A DNA stretch of 34,694 nt, from assembly GCA_945887835.1 (NCBI GenBank), contig CAMCZQ010000013.1, positions 1 to 34,694 on the forward strand, read 5' to 3'. Under the pieces are notes generated by a model. The model saw only the letters and a program-made list of their open reading frames with translations, ran no database searches and was not told the DNA's origin. The position numbers were made by a program, and so were the translations under genes. This stretch comes from Bordetella parapertussis. Its GTDB lineage: Bacteria; Pseudomonadota; Gammaproteobacteria; Burkholderiales; Burkholderiaceae_B. Of the stretch, positions 24,563-32,684 are shown in pieces. The stretch's first letter is position 1. Every line of letters begins with the position of its first letter.

Positions 24563-25473
24563 AAGCCAAATGTTTGCTGCAAGGGGGCTCGGTGTTCATG
24601 AACACGGGTAATGGCGTACTCCATTCTTAGCCCGTGATCTGTAACGGATTGAATTTTTCTGAGATCAACGCAGAGCACATCTCCTTTTCCAAAGCGTTCG
24701 ACTCCAGCGTTTATTTTTTCAATAAAACTAGAGTCTGAGATTTCGCTAAAAAATGAACTACCGCCATCACTGAAACGCCATTTATGATCATCTTTGAAAA
24801 CGGCGGATTCAATCTGCAGCAAAACGCGTTCGGCTAGGGTGTCAGAGACAATATCTGCCTCTGATTCTGACAACTCAAACCAGCACGCATCAGTTTTGCG
24901 AATCACTTCAGAAGTGCTTCCATCTTTGCCGGCCGAAAAAATATCTATGCCATCGCGCTCTAGCGGTTTGACAACGCTCGCTAACGCTTTTCTAACGACT
25001 CGGCTCTGATAGAGCTTGCTAGTGACCAAGTTAATCTCAAATGTTTCGACGCTGGACGCTTCAGTGATCTCAAAAATGACGCGATCGCCCGTTGTGCGGA
25101 TAAGGGAGGGTTTGCGCCCTCGTAACCACTTGGTGAGCCCGATCAGGCCGCAACCAGCGCCGCCGATGAGCCCAAGGGCTTCAAGTATGGTTTTGAGATT
25201 TGAAAACGCAGCTGCCTCAGGGCCTGACAGCATTGAAACAATCTGATTCGTAATGCTTTGCACTGCAATTAAGTCAACACCGAATGAGCCGCCCTTAAAG
25301 TTGCCTTGAATATTGACTTTTACACTTTCAGAATTTGGGAATACGACCTTGTTGGCCTCTTCGAGCATATTAGATAGAGCGATCAGAGCAGGCGCTAGCT
25401 CTCTAACATCCATTTGATGGCTTTGTAGGGCGGGGCCATCATATTTAATCGAGAAGTGAATTGAATTTGCCAT
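24559..25473 (-). CDS. Uncharacterised 304-aa protein, possible accessory gene
   Basis: This 304-aa protein has no family I can name. It starts MANSIHFSIKYDGPALQSHQ. A single hydrophobic segment lies near residues 98-114 (EALGLIGGAGCGLIGLTKWL), followed by the basic RGRKPS, which suggests membrane association. The N-terminal 90 residues carry VKVNIQGNFKGGSFGVDLIA, and the C-terminal end is VDLRKIQSVTDHGLRMEYAI and then TRVHEHRAPLQQTF. Codon usage and composition look more AT-rich than in the flanking genes, consistent with horizontal acquisition, though I have not computed this. It overlaps the convergent MBL gene by 4 nt. Confidence 0.7.
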   Translation of the reverse strand: MANSIHFSIKYDGPALQSHQMDVRELAPALIALSNMLEEANKVVFPNSESVKVNIQGNFKGGSFGVDLIAVQSITNQIVSMLSGPEAAAFSNLKTILEALGLIGGAGCGLIGLTKWLRGRKPSLIRTTGDRVIFEITEASSVETFEINLVTSKLYQSRVVRKALASVVKPLERDGIDIFSAGKDGSTSEVIRKTDACWFELSESEADIVSDTLAERVLLQIESAVFKDDHKWRFSDGGSSFFSEISDSSFIEKINAGVERFGKGDVLCVDLRKIQSVTDHGLRMEYAITRVHEHRAPLQQTFGF

Positions 25474-25690
25474 ATGACTCAGGACATGACTGTCGCTGAG
25501 CCATGCATAAAAAATTAATGGATTTGAGACTGAGACAGTACCGACGGCGCGGTGGTTAAATAGGCCTCAGTGATCTATCCCGAGCGAGACGTAATTATAT
25601 TTTTAATTAGATGTCGAATCGCTGACTCCGCCTAAGATTTACATCTTTTACATTTGTGCGCAGCGCTGAGGTCTGATAATCGCTCAGAGC
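25474..25690. repeat. AT-rich spacer with three CTGAG/CTCAG inverted pairs
   Basis: This 217-nt stretch between the start of the 304-aa gene and the end of livF has no gene. It contains six copies of CTCAG/CTGAG that form three possible hairpins: 25478-25482 with 25496-25500, 25530-25534 with 25566-25570, and 25666-25670 with 25683-25687 (the last extends to GCGCTGAG/CTCAGAGC with one mismatch, right after the livF stop). It may hold the promoter of the 304-aa gene and an end signal for livF. No T-run follows any stem. Confidence 0.45.
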
Positions 25691-26395
25691 CTACGACAAA
25701 TAACTATTCACCAACTCGCGACTGTTTAAAAGCTCTTTGGCCGGGCCTTGCATGGCGCAGGCGCCGTTACGAAGCACCAAGGCTCGATCAGCGTATTCAA
25801 GCGCTAGCATGGCGACTTGCTCGACCAACAAAATCGCCAAGCCTTGATCGGCTAAGCCTCGTAAGGTCGTCATAATCAACTGCACAATCTGCGGGGCTAA
25901 ACCTAGCGAAGGTTCGTCTAGCATCAACACCTTGGGCTGCATCATTAGGCCGCGCGCAATCGCCAGCATTTGTTGTTCACCACCTGATAGTGAACTGCCA
26001 GAAATTTTTTGACGCTGTTCAAGCACCGGAAACCGTTGCCATTGTTCTTGCATGCGTTGGGTGATGACGCTTTGGCTTAAGCCGATGTTGATGGCACCAA
26101 TCGTGAGGTTATCGCGCACTGACAGGCCAGGAATAATCTGACGGCCTTGCGGGACGTGAATTAAGCCTGCGCGCGTCAGTTGATGGGCTTGAACCTTGCC
26201 GGTGCTTTGGCCATTAAAAGAGATCGCGCCTGATTCAAGAGGCAAGAGGCCGGACAGCGCACGTAGCAACGATGTTTTGCCGGCACCGTTCGCGCCGATC
26301 ACTGCAAGCATCTCGCCTGGCCCTAAATCAAGACTGATATCTCTTAATACTTGATTGGCGCCAATGTTTGCGCAGAGGTCTTTGGCGTGAATCAT
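25691..26395 (-). CDS. livF: Branched-chain amino acid-type ABC transporter ATPase (LivF-like)
   Basis: This 234-aa ATPase has Walker A GANGAGKT (residues 34-41), signature LSGGEQQMLAIARGL and Walker B VLMLDEPSLGLAP, typical of LivF. It is the second ATPase of an HAAT-type importer. Its ATG overlaps the previous stop by 4 nt (ATGA, 26392-26395), so translation is coupled. It is the last gene of the liv operon. The substrate is set by the LivK-type protein and is probably an organic acid rather than an amino acid, given the adjacent catabolic genes. Confidence 0.95.
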   Translation of the reverse strand: MIHAKDLCANIGANQVLRDISLDLGPGEMLAVIGANGAGKTSLLRALSGLLPLESGAISFNGQSTGKVQAHQLTRAGLIHVPQGRQIIPGLSVRDNLTIGAINIGLSQSVITQRMQEQWQRFPVLEQRQKISGSSLSGGEQQMLAIARGLMMQPKVLMLDEPSLGLAPQIVQLIMTTLRGLADQGLAILLVEQVAMLALEYADRALVLRNGACAMQGPAKELLNSRELVNSYLS

Positions 26396-28218
26396 TTTTT
26401 CGCCCCAGTGCCAAGATAGGCCTCGATCACTTCTGGATTATTCTGGATCTCTGCAGGCGTGCCGCAGGCAATCAACTTGCCAAAGTTCAGCACACTAATG
26501 GTGTCGCATACCGACATCACGAACTCCATGTTGTGTTCAACCAGCAAGATGGTGATGCCATGTTCGCGCAGTTTACGGATGACTTGCGCAATCGCCTTGG
26601 CTTCTTGGGTATTCATCCCTGCAATCGGCTCATCAAGCAACAGCATTTTTGGCCGCTGTGCAATCGCGCGTGCCAACTCAATGAGCTTGCGGTGGCCGTA
26701 GGGCAATTGTGTAGGTAGACGATCTGCAAACTGTGCAAGCCCAAAAAACTCTAAGATGGCAAAAGCCTCTTTGCGCTCGTCACCTTCGAGTTCACCGCCT
26801 GATATGAATGTGACAAAATCTTTGCCGTATGAATGTTTGTGGGCGACTCCTAACAGCACATTGTCGAGTACCGAGACGCCTTCGATGAGTTGAAGGTTTT
26901 GAAAGGTGCGCGCTAAACCTAAGTTGGCGCGCTTGGCAATATCCAATGAAGACAGATCAAGGTCGCCCAAGTGGATTGAGCCCTCATCCGCACGATAAAT
27001 GCCTGCAATCATGTTGATGATGGTGGATTTTCCGGCGCCATTGGGGCCGATCAAGCCGTGGATTGTGTTTGGCTTGACCTCGACTGAGACTTGATCAACG
27101 GCCTTTAGGCCGCTATAGCTTTTGCTGATACCTTGAATGCTAAGCGAGGTATTGCCGCCTTGCTGCATAGGCAGTGCGCCGGTGTTAGAGGTAGCTGGGG
27201 CAAGATCTGACGCCGCTGCGTTTGCACTCGTACCGCTTAAAGATGTACCCCCTTTGAAGCGCAGCGCCAGACTACTAATCAAACCTGCCGCACCTTTCGG
27301 AAACGCCAGCAGCACGATTAATAAAATCGAGCCATAAATCAGCAAGCCATATTTATGAATATCCGCAATCACCTCAACAATCGCCATTAAGATCAAGGTG
27401 CCTAGCAAGGGCCCGGTCTTGGTGCCCAGGCCGCCGACAACTGTAGCGATTAAGAGGGCGATACTCAAGCGCACTGAAAATGCATCACTGCCCACATACC
27501 CAGACTGGTGTGCAAAAAACGCACCACCCAAGCCGGCCAAGGCTGCAGCAAAGGCAAAGATGGCGGCTTTCCAGAGGCTGACGTCAACGCCCACTGACGC
27601 GGCAAAGACTTCTGATTCACGAATCGCACGTAGGTTGCGCCCGAGCCGGCTTTGATTGATAAAGTCAGCCAACAGCTGCACGATAATCAGGCTTGCACCC
27701 GAGACGTAAAAGAACACCGTGGCTGACATCTTAGGAAAGCCCAGATCAAGGCTTGGTACCCCTGACAAGCCCATCGCGCCACCGGTCAAGCTGATCCAGC
27801 GTTGCCCAACGATATCCAAAATATAGCCAACGGCAAGCGTCGTCATGGCTAAATACAAGCCACGGGTACGCAACGCAAAGACGCCAACCAAGCCACCACC
27901 GATGGCGGCAATCAAGACGCCAAACGTGATCGACAGCGGCACAGGCCACCCCAGCTTCAGCGAGGTGAGTGCCGAGCCATAGGCGCCAAGCGCATAGAAG
28001 CCCGCCTGACCGATCGACATCTGGCCAGAGAGTCCAAGCAACAGATTCAAACCCGTGACGGCAATCGCGGTATAGAAAAATGTTTGTGCCAGAAACAGAT
28101 AAAAGCCGTTGATGGGCAACCAGGGCAATAACAAAAAGATCGCAATCGCAATCGCGTAAGGCAAACGGTTTGATTGCTGTGCTGGCATCGTGCGCACGTG
28201 CAGAGTGTTATCTGACAT
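26392..28218 (-). CDS. livM: Fused LivM permease and LivG ATPase of a branched-chain-type ABC importer
   Basis: This 608-aa protein joins two subunits that are usually separate. Residues 1 to about 320 are a LivM permease with many hydrophobic helices and motifs such as NLLLGLSGQMSIGQAGFYAL and GGLGTKTGPLLGTL. A low-complexity linker (near GGTSLSGTSANAAASDLAPA) leads to a LivG ATPase from about residue 355, with Walker A GPNGAGKST (near 390), Q-loop LARTFQNLQLI, signature LPYGHRKLIELARAI and Walker B MLLLDEPIAGMN. ATG 28218 is preferred over 28260 because the longer start reads deep into livH. The gene overlaps livH by 11 nt and livF by 4 nt. LivM-LivG fusions are known in some proteobacteria. 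Confidence 0.93.
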   Translation of the reverse strand: MSDNTLHVRTMPAQQSNRLPYAIAIAIFLLLPWLPINGFYLFLAQTFFYTAIAVTGLNLLLGLSGQMSIGQAGFYALGAYGSALTSLKLGWPVPLSITFGVLIAAIGGGLVGVFALRTRGLYLAMTTLAVGYILDIVGQRWISLTGGAMGLSGVPSLDLGFPKMSATVFFYVSGASLIIVQLLADFINQSRLGRNLRAIRESEVFAASVGVDVSLWKAAIFAFAAALAGLGGAFFAHQSGYVGSDAFSVRLSIALLIATVVGGLGTKTGPLLGTLILMAIVEVIADIHKYGLLIYGSILLIVLLAFPKGAAGLISSLALRFKGGTSLSGTSANAAASDLAPATSNTGALPMQQGGNTSLSIQGISKSYSGLKAVDQVSVEVKPNTIHGLIGPNGAGKSTIINMIAGIYRADEGSIHLGDLDLSSLDIAKRANLGLARTFQNLQLIEGVSVLDNVLLGVAHKHSYGKDFVTFISGGELEGDERKEAFAILEFFGLAQFADRLPTQLPYGHRKLIELARAIAQRPKMLLLDEPIAGMNTQEAKAIAQVIRKLREHGITILLVEHNMEFVMSVCDTISVLNFGKLIACGTPAEIQNNPEVIEAYLGTGAKK

Positions 28219-29107
28219 CGGCGCTCCGCTCTGAAAACAGACCAGAAGGTTTGATCGCAATGATCACCAAGGCCGCAAGCAGGGGGTATAAGTCACCAAA
28301 GCCTGAATCGACATAATTTGAAATCGATTCGAATACACCAAACAAAATCCCACCAATCAAGATACCCACCGGATTGGCAAAACCGCCAATTGCCGCCACG
28401 ATCAAGGCTTTGATGGTGAGCACCAAGCCCATCTGGGGGTTAATGGTGACGATTGGGCCAATCAGGACACCGGCCACTGCAGCCAGAATCGATGCAATCA
28501 CAAACACACCAACCTTGACGCGGTTGGTATGAATGCCCAGTAGCATGGCCGCCTCTGGATTAAACGCAACGGCTTGAATCGCCTTGCCCCAACGCGAATG
28601 AAACATAAAACCGTAAAACAGGCCGACGATTAACACCGCGGCCACAATCACTAAGATTTCTTCTACGAACAACCCTGCACCCAAGATCTGCACCACCTCA
28701 TCGCGCTTTGAGCTAAACAGCGGGGCTGAGTATTGTGAAGTCTTGCCAAAGCCAAGTTCGATCACGTTTTGTAAAATCAAGGCAACGCCTGCGGTAGTCA
28801 GCATCCATGAATAGGCACCAATCAAGGTATCTTTTTTGCGATCAAGTGGACGAATCGCGACGCGATCTAACAGCCAGCCCATAACGGCAAGAATCACTAG
28901 AACCGCTACCACGGCTAAGCCAAGCGGGATGTCGAGCTTGCGAAACAGCAAGAGCAAAAATGCCCCCACCATTAAAAAGTCGCCTTGCCCAAAGTTAACG
29001 CGATGGGTCGTGAGGTGGGTGATGTAGAGGCCAAGCGCGACGAGGACGTAAATCGCCCCCATCGCCAGGCCGCCCGACAGCACCTGGATCAGGTTGCCGA
29101 GCTCCAT
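28208..29107 (-). CDS. livH: Branched-chain amino acid-type ABC permease (LivH-like)
   Basis: This 299-aa polytopic inner-membrane protein of the LivH type carries GGLAMGAIYVLVALGLYITH and VNFGQGDFLMVGAFLLLLF near the N-terminus, then GLVLTIKALIVAAIGGFANP, all characteristic of LivH. It starts 1 nt downstream of the stop of the substrate-binding protein gene (29109) and overlaps the fused livMG gene by 11 nt. It forms the transmembrane channel with the LivM half of the fusion. Confidence 0.94.
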   Translation of the reverse strand: MELGNLIQVLSGGLAMGAIYVLVALGLYITHLTTHRVNFGQGDFLMVGAFLLLLFRKLDIPLGLAVVAVLVILAVMGWLLDRVAIRPLDRKKDTLIGAYSWMLTTAGVALILQNVIELGFGKTSQYSAPLFSSKRDEVVQILGAGLFVEEILVIVAAVLIVGLFYGFMFHSRWGKAIQAVAFNPEAAMLLGIHTNRVKVGVFVIASILAAVAGVLIGPIVTINPQMGLVLTIKALIVAAIGGFANPVGILIGGILFGVFESISNYVDSGFGDLYPLLAALVIIAIKPSGLFSERSADVR

Positions 29108-29108
29108 C

Positions 29109-30251
29109 TTAGTATTTCAAACGTGTCACAACACCTTTTGTCCAGACGCCCAAGAAGACGTTTTCGTAGTCAAGGCATTCGTGATCCGTTGCGCTGAAGG
29201 GTTTAGCGGGTGTGGCTGAAACAGCTTCAATGCCAGAGATATTTTCAATCGCATCGCGGATAGCATTTGGATCGGCTTTGCCGACTTGATTAACGGCTTT
29301 AAAAACGATTTGCGCAGCGTCGTACCCTAACGAGGTTACGACAGGCCAACGGTATTCTTTGCCGTATTCTTTTTGCATCCGCTCATCAAAGCTTTTAGCG
29401 CGTGGTGTGTTGACATCAAGTGCCTGGCCCATCACGGTGCCTTCGATGGCGTCTTTGCCAACGATTTCAAGAACCTTTTGTGATGACAGACCCCAGTTAC
29501 CCGCGACAACAGGCTTGTAGTTGATCCGTGGCATTGGGCGGAAAGGTAATTCGAAAGATTCGTGAAAGTTCAAGACGAGTTCGGCTTTGGCATCACGCAG
29601 TTTGACCATTTGCGGGGTCAGGTCGTTGACGCCCGGTGCAGCGGCCTCGATGGCGACTAACTCCATGCCACGCTTTTTGAGCCCCTCTTGAATCTCTTTG
29701 GCGGCAAAGTTGCCGTAGCCGGTGGTTGAGTGCACCAGGCCGATACGCTTAAAGGTTTTTGCACCCCAGTCAAGCATTTGATCGATTTGAAATTTCTCTA
29801 CCATCGAGCATCTGAAGATGTAGCTGGGCTTTTCGTTTATGAACTGGGTCGTGATGTTGGTGGCAATGCCAGGGCCCGCCATCAAAGGAATACCAGCCTT
29901 TTGCAAGATCGGTGCCATCGCCAGCACGTTACCGCTACTGACCGTACCGATGACGACAGGCACTTTGTCATTTTGGATCAGACGTTGCGCTAAGGACACT
30001 GCACGCTGTGGATTGGCCTCGTCGTCATAGACGACCAGTTCAATTTTGGTCTTGCCACCGGCAGCTTGATAATCTTTGAGTGCAAGCTTAATACCCTGAA
30101 GGTACGACTCGCCAAAGTCTACGATTGCAGGCGGACCGCTGAGGCCTTGGATGACACCCACTTTGACTTGCGCAAGCGAGGTGGCTGCGCAGGTGATAAA
30201 GGCTGAGGCCAGTGCGACTTGCCAGATGCTACGTTTGAAGGCTGTCTTCAT
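29109..30251 (-). CDS. LivK-type periplasmic substrate-binding protein
   Basis: This 380-aa protein has a signal peptide (MKTAFKRSIWQVALASAFIT, cleavage after SLA) and the type I binding-protein fold: KVGVIQGLSGPPAIVDFGES, then YLQGIKLALKDYQAAGGKTK and DEANPQRAVSLAQRLIQNDK. It is the receptor of the liv-type importer and the first gene of that operon, with a CCGGAG ribosome binding site. Ligands of the family include amino acids, aromatic acids, amides and urea; the adjacent acyl-CoA genes favour a carboxylic acid. Confidence 0.94.
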   Translation of the reverse strand: MKTAFKRSIWQVALASAFITCAATSLAQVKVGVIQGLSGPPAIVDFGESYLQGIKLALKDYQAAGGKTKIELVVYDDEANPQRAVSLAQRLIQNDKVPVVIGTVSSGNVLAMAPILQKAGIPLMAGPGIATNITTQFINEKPSYIFRCSMVEKFQIDQMLDWGAKTFKRIGLVHSTTGYGNFAAKEIQEGLKKRGMELVAIEAAAPGVNDLTPQMVKLRDAKAELVLNFHESFELPFRPMPRINYKPVVAGNWGLSSQKVLEIVGKDAIEGTVMGQALDVNTPRAKSFDERMQKEYGKEYRWPVVTSLGYDAAQIVFKAVNQVGKADPNAIRDAIENISGIEAVSATPAKPFSATDHECLDYENVFLGVWTKGVVTRLKY

Positions 30252-30363
30252 TTTGTTGACTCCGGGTTGATATTTGGTTTTTAATCAGACCTACTGTGTT
30301 TTTCGCTTATTTAGGCTGATGCTGATACAAAACTCTACTATGATTTTTTACAAATAAACACCC

Positions 30364-31158
30364 CTAATTACCCTTAAACTTAGCCTCGCGACGCTCTTTG
30401 AACGAGGCGACGCCTTCTTCAAGATCGGCGGTAAAAGCCACATCTCTAAACGAACGCGACTCCCATTTCAGGGCCTCGTCCATATGCATGCCCATTGAGC
30501 GGCGCACCACTTCTTTGGCAAAGCGGTGCGACAACGGCGCACGCGTCGCGAGCATGGTGGCGTAATCCAAGGTCTTTTGTAGTAGCTCTGCCTGCGGGTA
30601 AATGCGATTGACCAAGCCGATGCGATACGCATGCTCGGCATCGACCCGCTCGCCCGACAAGATGATCTCCATCGCGTGACCCATACCAACGATTTGCGGC
30701 AAGCGGATCAACCCGCCATCGCAGGCATGAAACCCCCATTTGGCGTCTTGCAGGGCAAACTCAGCGTTGGGTGAGCAAAAGCGCAGATCGCAAGCCAGCG
30801 ACAATTCAAAGCCCCCCGAAATCGCAAAACCGTTCACGGCGGCGACAATGGGTTTGTCGATATCAAGGTTGCGCGTGATACCGCCAATGCCCGGACCGTT
30901 GGTATATTTTTTACGAAACTCTTGCGCGGGCGCTCGGGCAAAATCCATCGTGTAGGTTTTTAAGTCTGCTCCTGCGCAAAAGGCTTTGTCGCCTGCGCCG
31001 GTGATGACCGCAGCGCGCGCTGACTCATCATTATCAAACTCGTGCCACGCAGCCACTAGATCGTCGTTGGCTTCAAAATTTAACGAATTCATTTTGTCAG
31101 CGCGGTTGATTGTGATCAGTCGCACTGCGCCGTGCTTTTCATAGGAAATATCAGACAT
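30364..31158 (-). CDS. Enoyl-CoA hydratase/isomerase (crotonase family)
   Basis: This 264-aa crotonase starts at ATG 31158; the longer version from 31230 overlaps the DUF35 gene and has a Pro-rich extension. It carries the oxyanion-hole motif AFCAGADLK and GFAISGGFELSLACDLRF. The first catalytic acid is present (E118 in GGFEL). The second position, Glu in FGQPE of the rat enzyme, is Asp (D138 in FALQDAKWG). The activity may thus be altered, although crotonase relatives with other acids exist. It overlaps the DUF35 gene by 8 nt and ends a four-gene unit with the ligase and thiolase. Confidence 0.9.
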   Translation of the reverse strand: MSDISYEKHGAVRLITINRADKMNSLNFEANDDLVAAWHEFDNDESARAAVITGAGDKAFCAGADLKTYTMDFARAPAQEFRKKYTNGPGIGGITRNLDIDKPIVAAVNGFAISGGFELSLACDLRFCSPNAEFALQDAKWGFHACDGGLIRLPQIVGMGHAMEIILSGERVDAEHAYRIGLVNRIYPQAELLQKTLDYATMLATRAPLSHRFAKEVVRRSMGMHMDEALKWESRSFRDVAFTADLEEGVASFKERREAKFKGN

Positions 31159-31519
31159 TCTTTTGCACTCGAAAGGTGGGTGTGGCGGGGCCTGTTGGCT
31201 CGGCCACGGTGGTGGGGACGGCAACAACACGGTCGCTCAACTGATCGCCGTCTTCGGGCAAAAAGCGGCCGGTGACACGAAAGCCGTTGTCCAGATCAAA
31301 GACGCCCACGTGATACATGCCGTCGGCCTTAAAACGTAAAGGCGGCTTGCGCACAGTCGTCCAGCTCACGAGCTTACCAACGCCGGCAATTTGTACTGGG
31401 CTCATCTCGCTGGCCAAGCATTTCGCGCAGGTGTTAATGCAAGCTGCATCCAAGGTGCCGCATTTGGCGCATTGGTGAAACGTCAGCATCTCTGGCTTGA
31501 AGAGGGTTGCGTTCGACAT
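31151..31519 (-). CDS. DUF35 protein (zinc-ribbon and OB-fold), partner of the canonical thiolase
   Basis: This 122-aa protein has a zinc ribbon (C17, C20, C31, C34 in CAKCGTLDAACINTCAKC) and OB-fold strands such as GKLVSWTTVRKPPLRF and YHVGVFDLDNGFRVTGRF. It follows the thiolase gene by 2 nt and overlaps the crotonase by 8 nt. As in other SCP2-thiolase operons, it is expected to form a complex with the thiolase at 31522-32682. Confidence 0.88.
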   Translation of the reverse strand: MSNATLFKPEMLTFHQCAKCGTLDAACINTCAKCLASEMSPVQIAGVGKLVSWTTVRKPPLRFKADGMYHVGVFDLDNGFRVTGRFLPEDGDQLSDRVVAVPTTVAEPTGPATPTFRVQKNV

Positions 31520-31521
31520 GA

Positions 31522-32682
31522 TTAATCGCGCCCTAAAATATTCACGGTGCAGGCAACGCCGGTGCCACCTAGGTTGTGCGTCATACCGATGCGCGCATTG
31601 GCGACTTGATTGGTGTGTTCGCCACGTAGCTGTTTAACCACTTCGTAAATTTGACCGATACCGGTTGCGCCCACGGGGTGCCCCTTGGCCAGCAAACCAC
31701 CGCTTGGGTTGATGGCCACGTCACCGTGCATACCGGTGCGCCCTTCGGCGGCCCATTTACCGCCCAAGCCACGCGGGACAAGGCCTAAGTCTTCGCTGTC
31801 GATAACCTCGGCAATCGAAAAGCAGTCATGCAACTCACAGACGTCGATATCTTTTGCTTGAAGACCAGATTGCTCGTAAGCCTTTTTTGCGGCGGTGACG
31901 GTGGCATCAAACGAACACAGGTCAGGGTGATTAGCGATACGGGGTGAGCCACTGGTTTGAGCCGAGGCGAGCACACGAATTTTGTTTTGTCGTGCCTGAC
32001 GGGATAGCAAAGGCTCGGCGCACAGCACGATCGCGGCGGCACCGTCGCTGGCGGGGCAGCAATCAAACATTTGCAAGGGGTCTGCGATCATGGCTGACGC
32101 ACAAATTTGCTCAAGGGTGAGCGAGGCCCCCATTTGTGCCAAAGGGTTCTTCAAACCATTGGCTTTGTTTTTGATGACAACTGCCGCGATGTCTTGGCGC
32201 GTGGTGCCGTACTGATTCGCGTGGATGCGCCAAGCCATACCAAACAACCCCGGAAACGTCAGGCCACTGGGACCATCGTTTTCGTTATCCATGGCGCAGT
32301 TCAAGGCCGAGGTCACTTCAGCGGTTGACGCGTGGGTCATTTTTTCAACGCCCACCACCATCACGGCATCGCACATGCCGCTAGCGATCGCAATCCAGGC
32401 GTGCCTGAAGGCGATACCGCCCGAGGCGCAGGCGCCTTCGACCTTGGTGCAGGGAATATTGCCCAATCCTAAGCGCTCGCCTACGATGCCGGCCAAGACC
32501 TCTTTGCCGGTGAGAGGGCCGCTGATGAAGTTGCCTAAATACAAGGCACCGATCCGCTCGCGGTCGATGCCTGACTCAACGATGGCACGTGCCGCCGCTT
32601 CAACGGCCAACGATTCAATCGGCGTAGCGATATGTTTGCCAAAGGTGGTCGAGCCGATACCCGCTACAAAGACGTCACGCAT
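31522..32682 (-). CDS. SCP2-type thiolase (acetyl-CoA acetyltransferase family), catalytically complete
   Basis: This 386-aa thiolase retains all active-site motifs: the nucleophile C85 in VEGACASGG, HDCFSIAE, NPSGGLLAKGHPVGATG, and the C-terminal Cys in NLGGTGVACTV. It should cleave or form 3-oxoacyl-CoA in the cytoplasm. It sits 2 nt from the ligase stop and 2 nt before the DUF35 gene. It is the canonical counterpart of the Cys-less protein at 11929-13074. Confidence 0.93.
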   Translation of the reverse strand: MRDVFVAGIGSTTFGKHIATPIESLAVEAAARAIVESGIDRERIGALYLGNFISGPLTGKEVLAGIVGERLGLGNIPCTKVEGACASGGIAFRHAWIAIASGMCDAVMVVGVEKMTHASTAEVTSALNCAMDNENDGPSGLTFPGLFGMAWRIHANQYGTTRQDIAAVVIKNKANGLKNPLAQMGASLTLEQICASAMIADPLQMFDCCPASDGAAAIVLCAEPLLSRQARQNKIRVLASAQTSGSPRIANHPDLCSFDATVTAAKKAYEQSGLQAKDIDVCELHDCFSIAEVIDSEDLGLVPRGLGGKWAAEGRTGMHGDVAINPSGGLLAKGHPVGATGIGQIYEVVKQLRGEHTNQVANARIGMTHNLGGTGVACTVNILGRD

Positions 32683-32684
32683 GA

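Noticed and set aside
25591-25610. TAATTA repeat in the spacer as a terminator
   Set aside because: It is an A/T-only stem without a GC clamp, and TAATTA is self-complementary, so it is not convincing.
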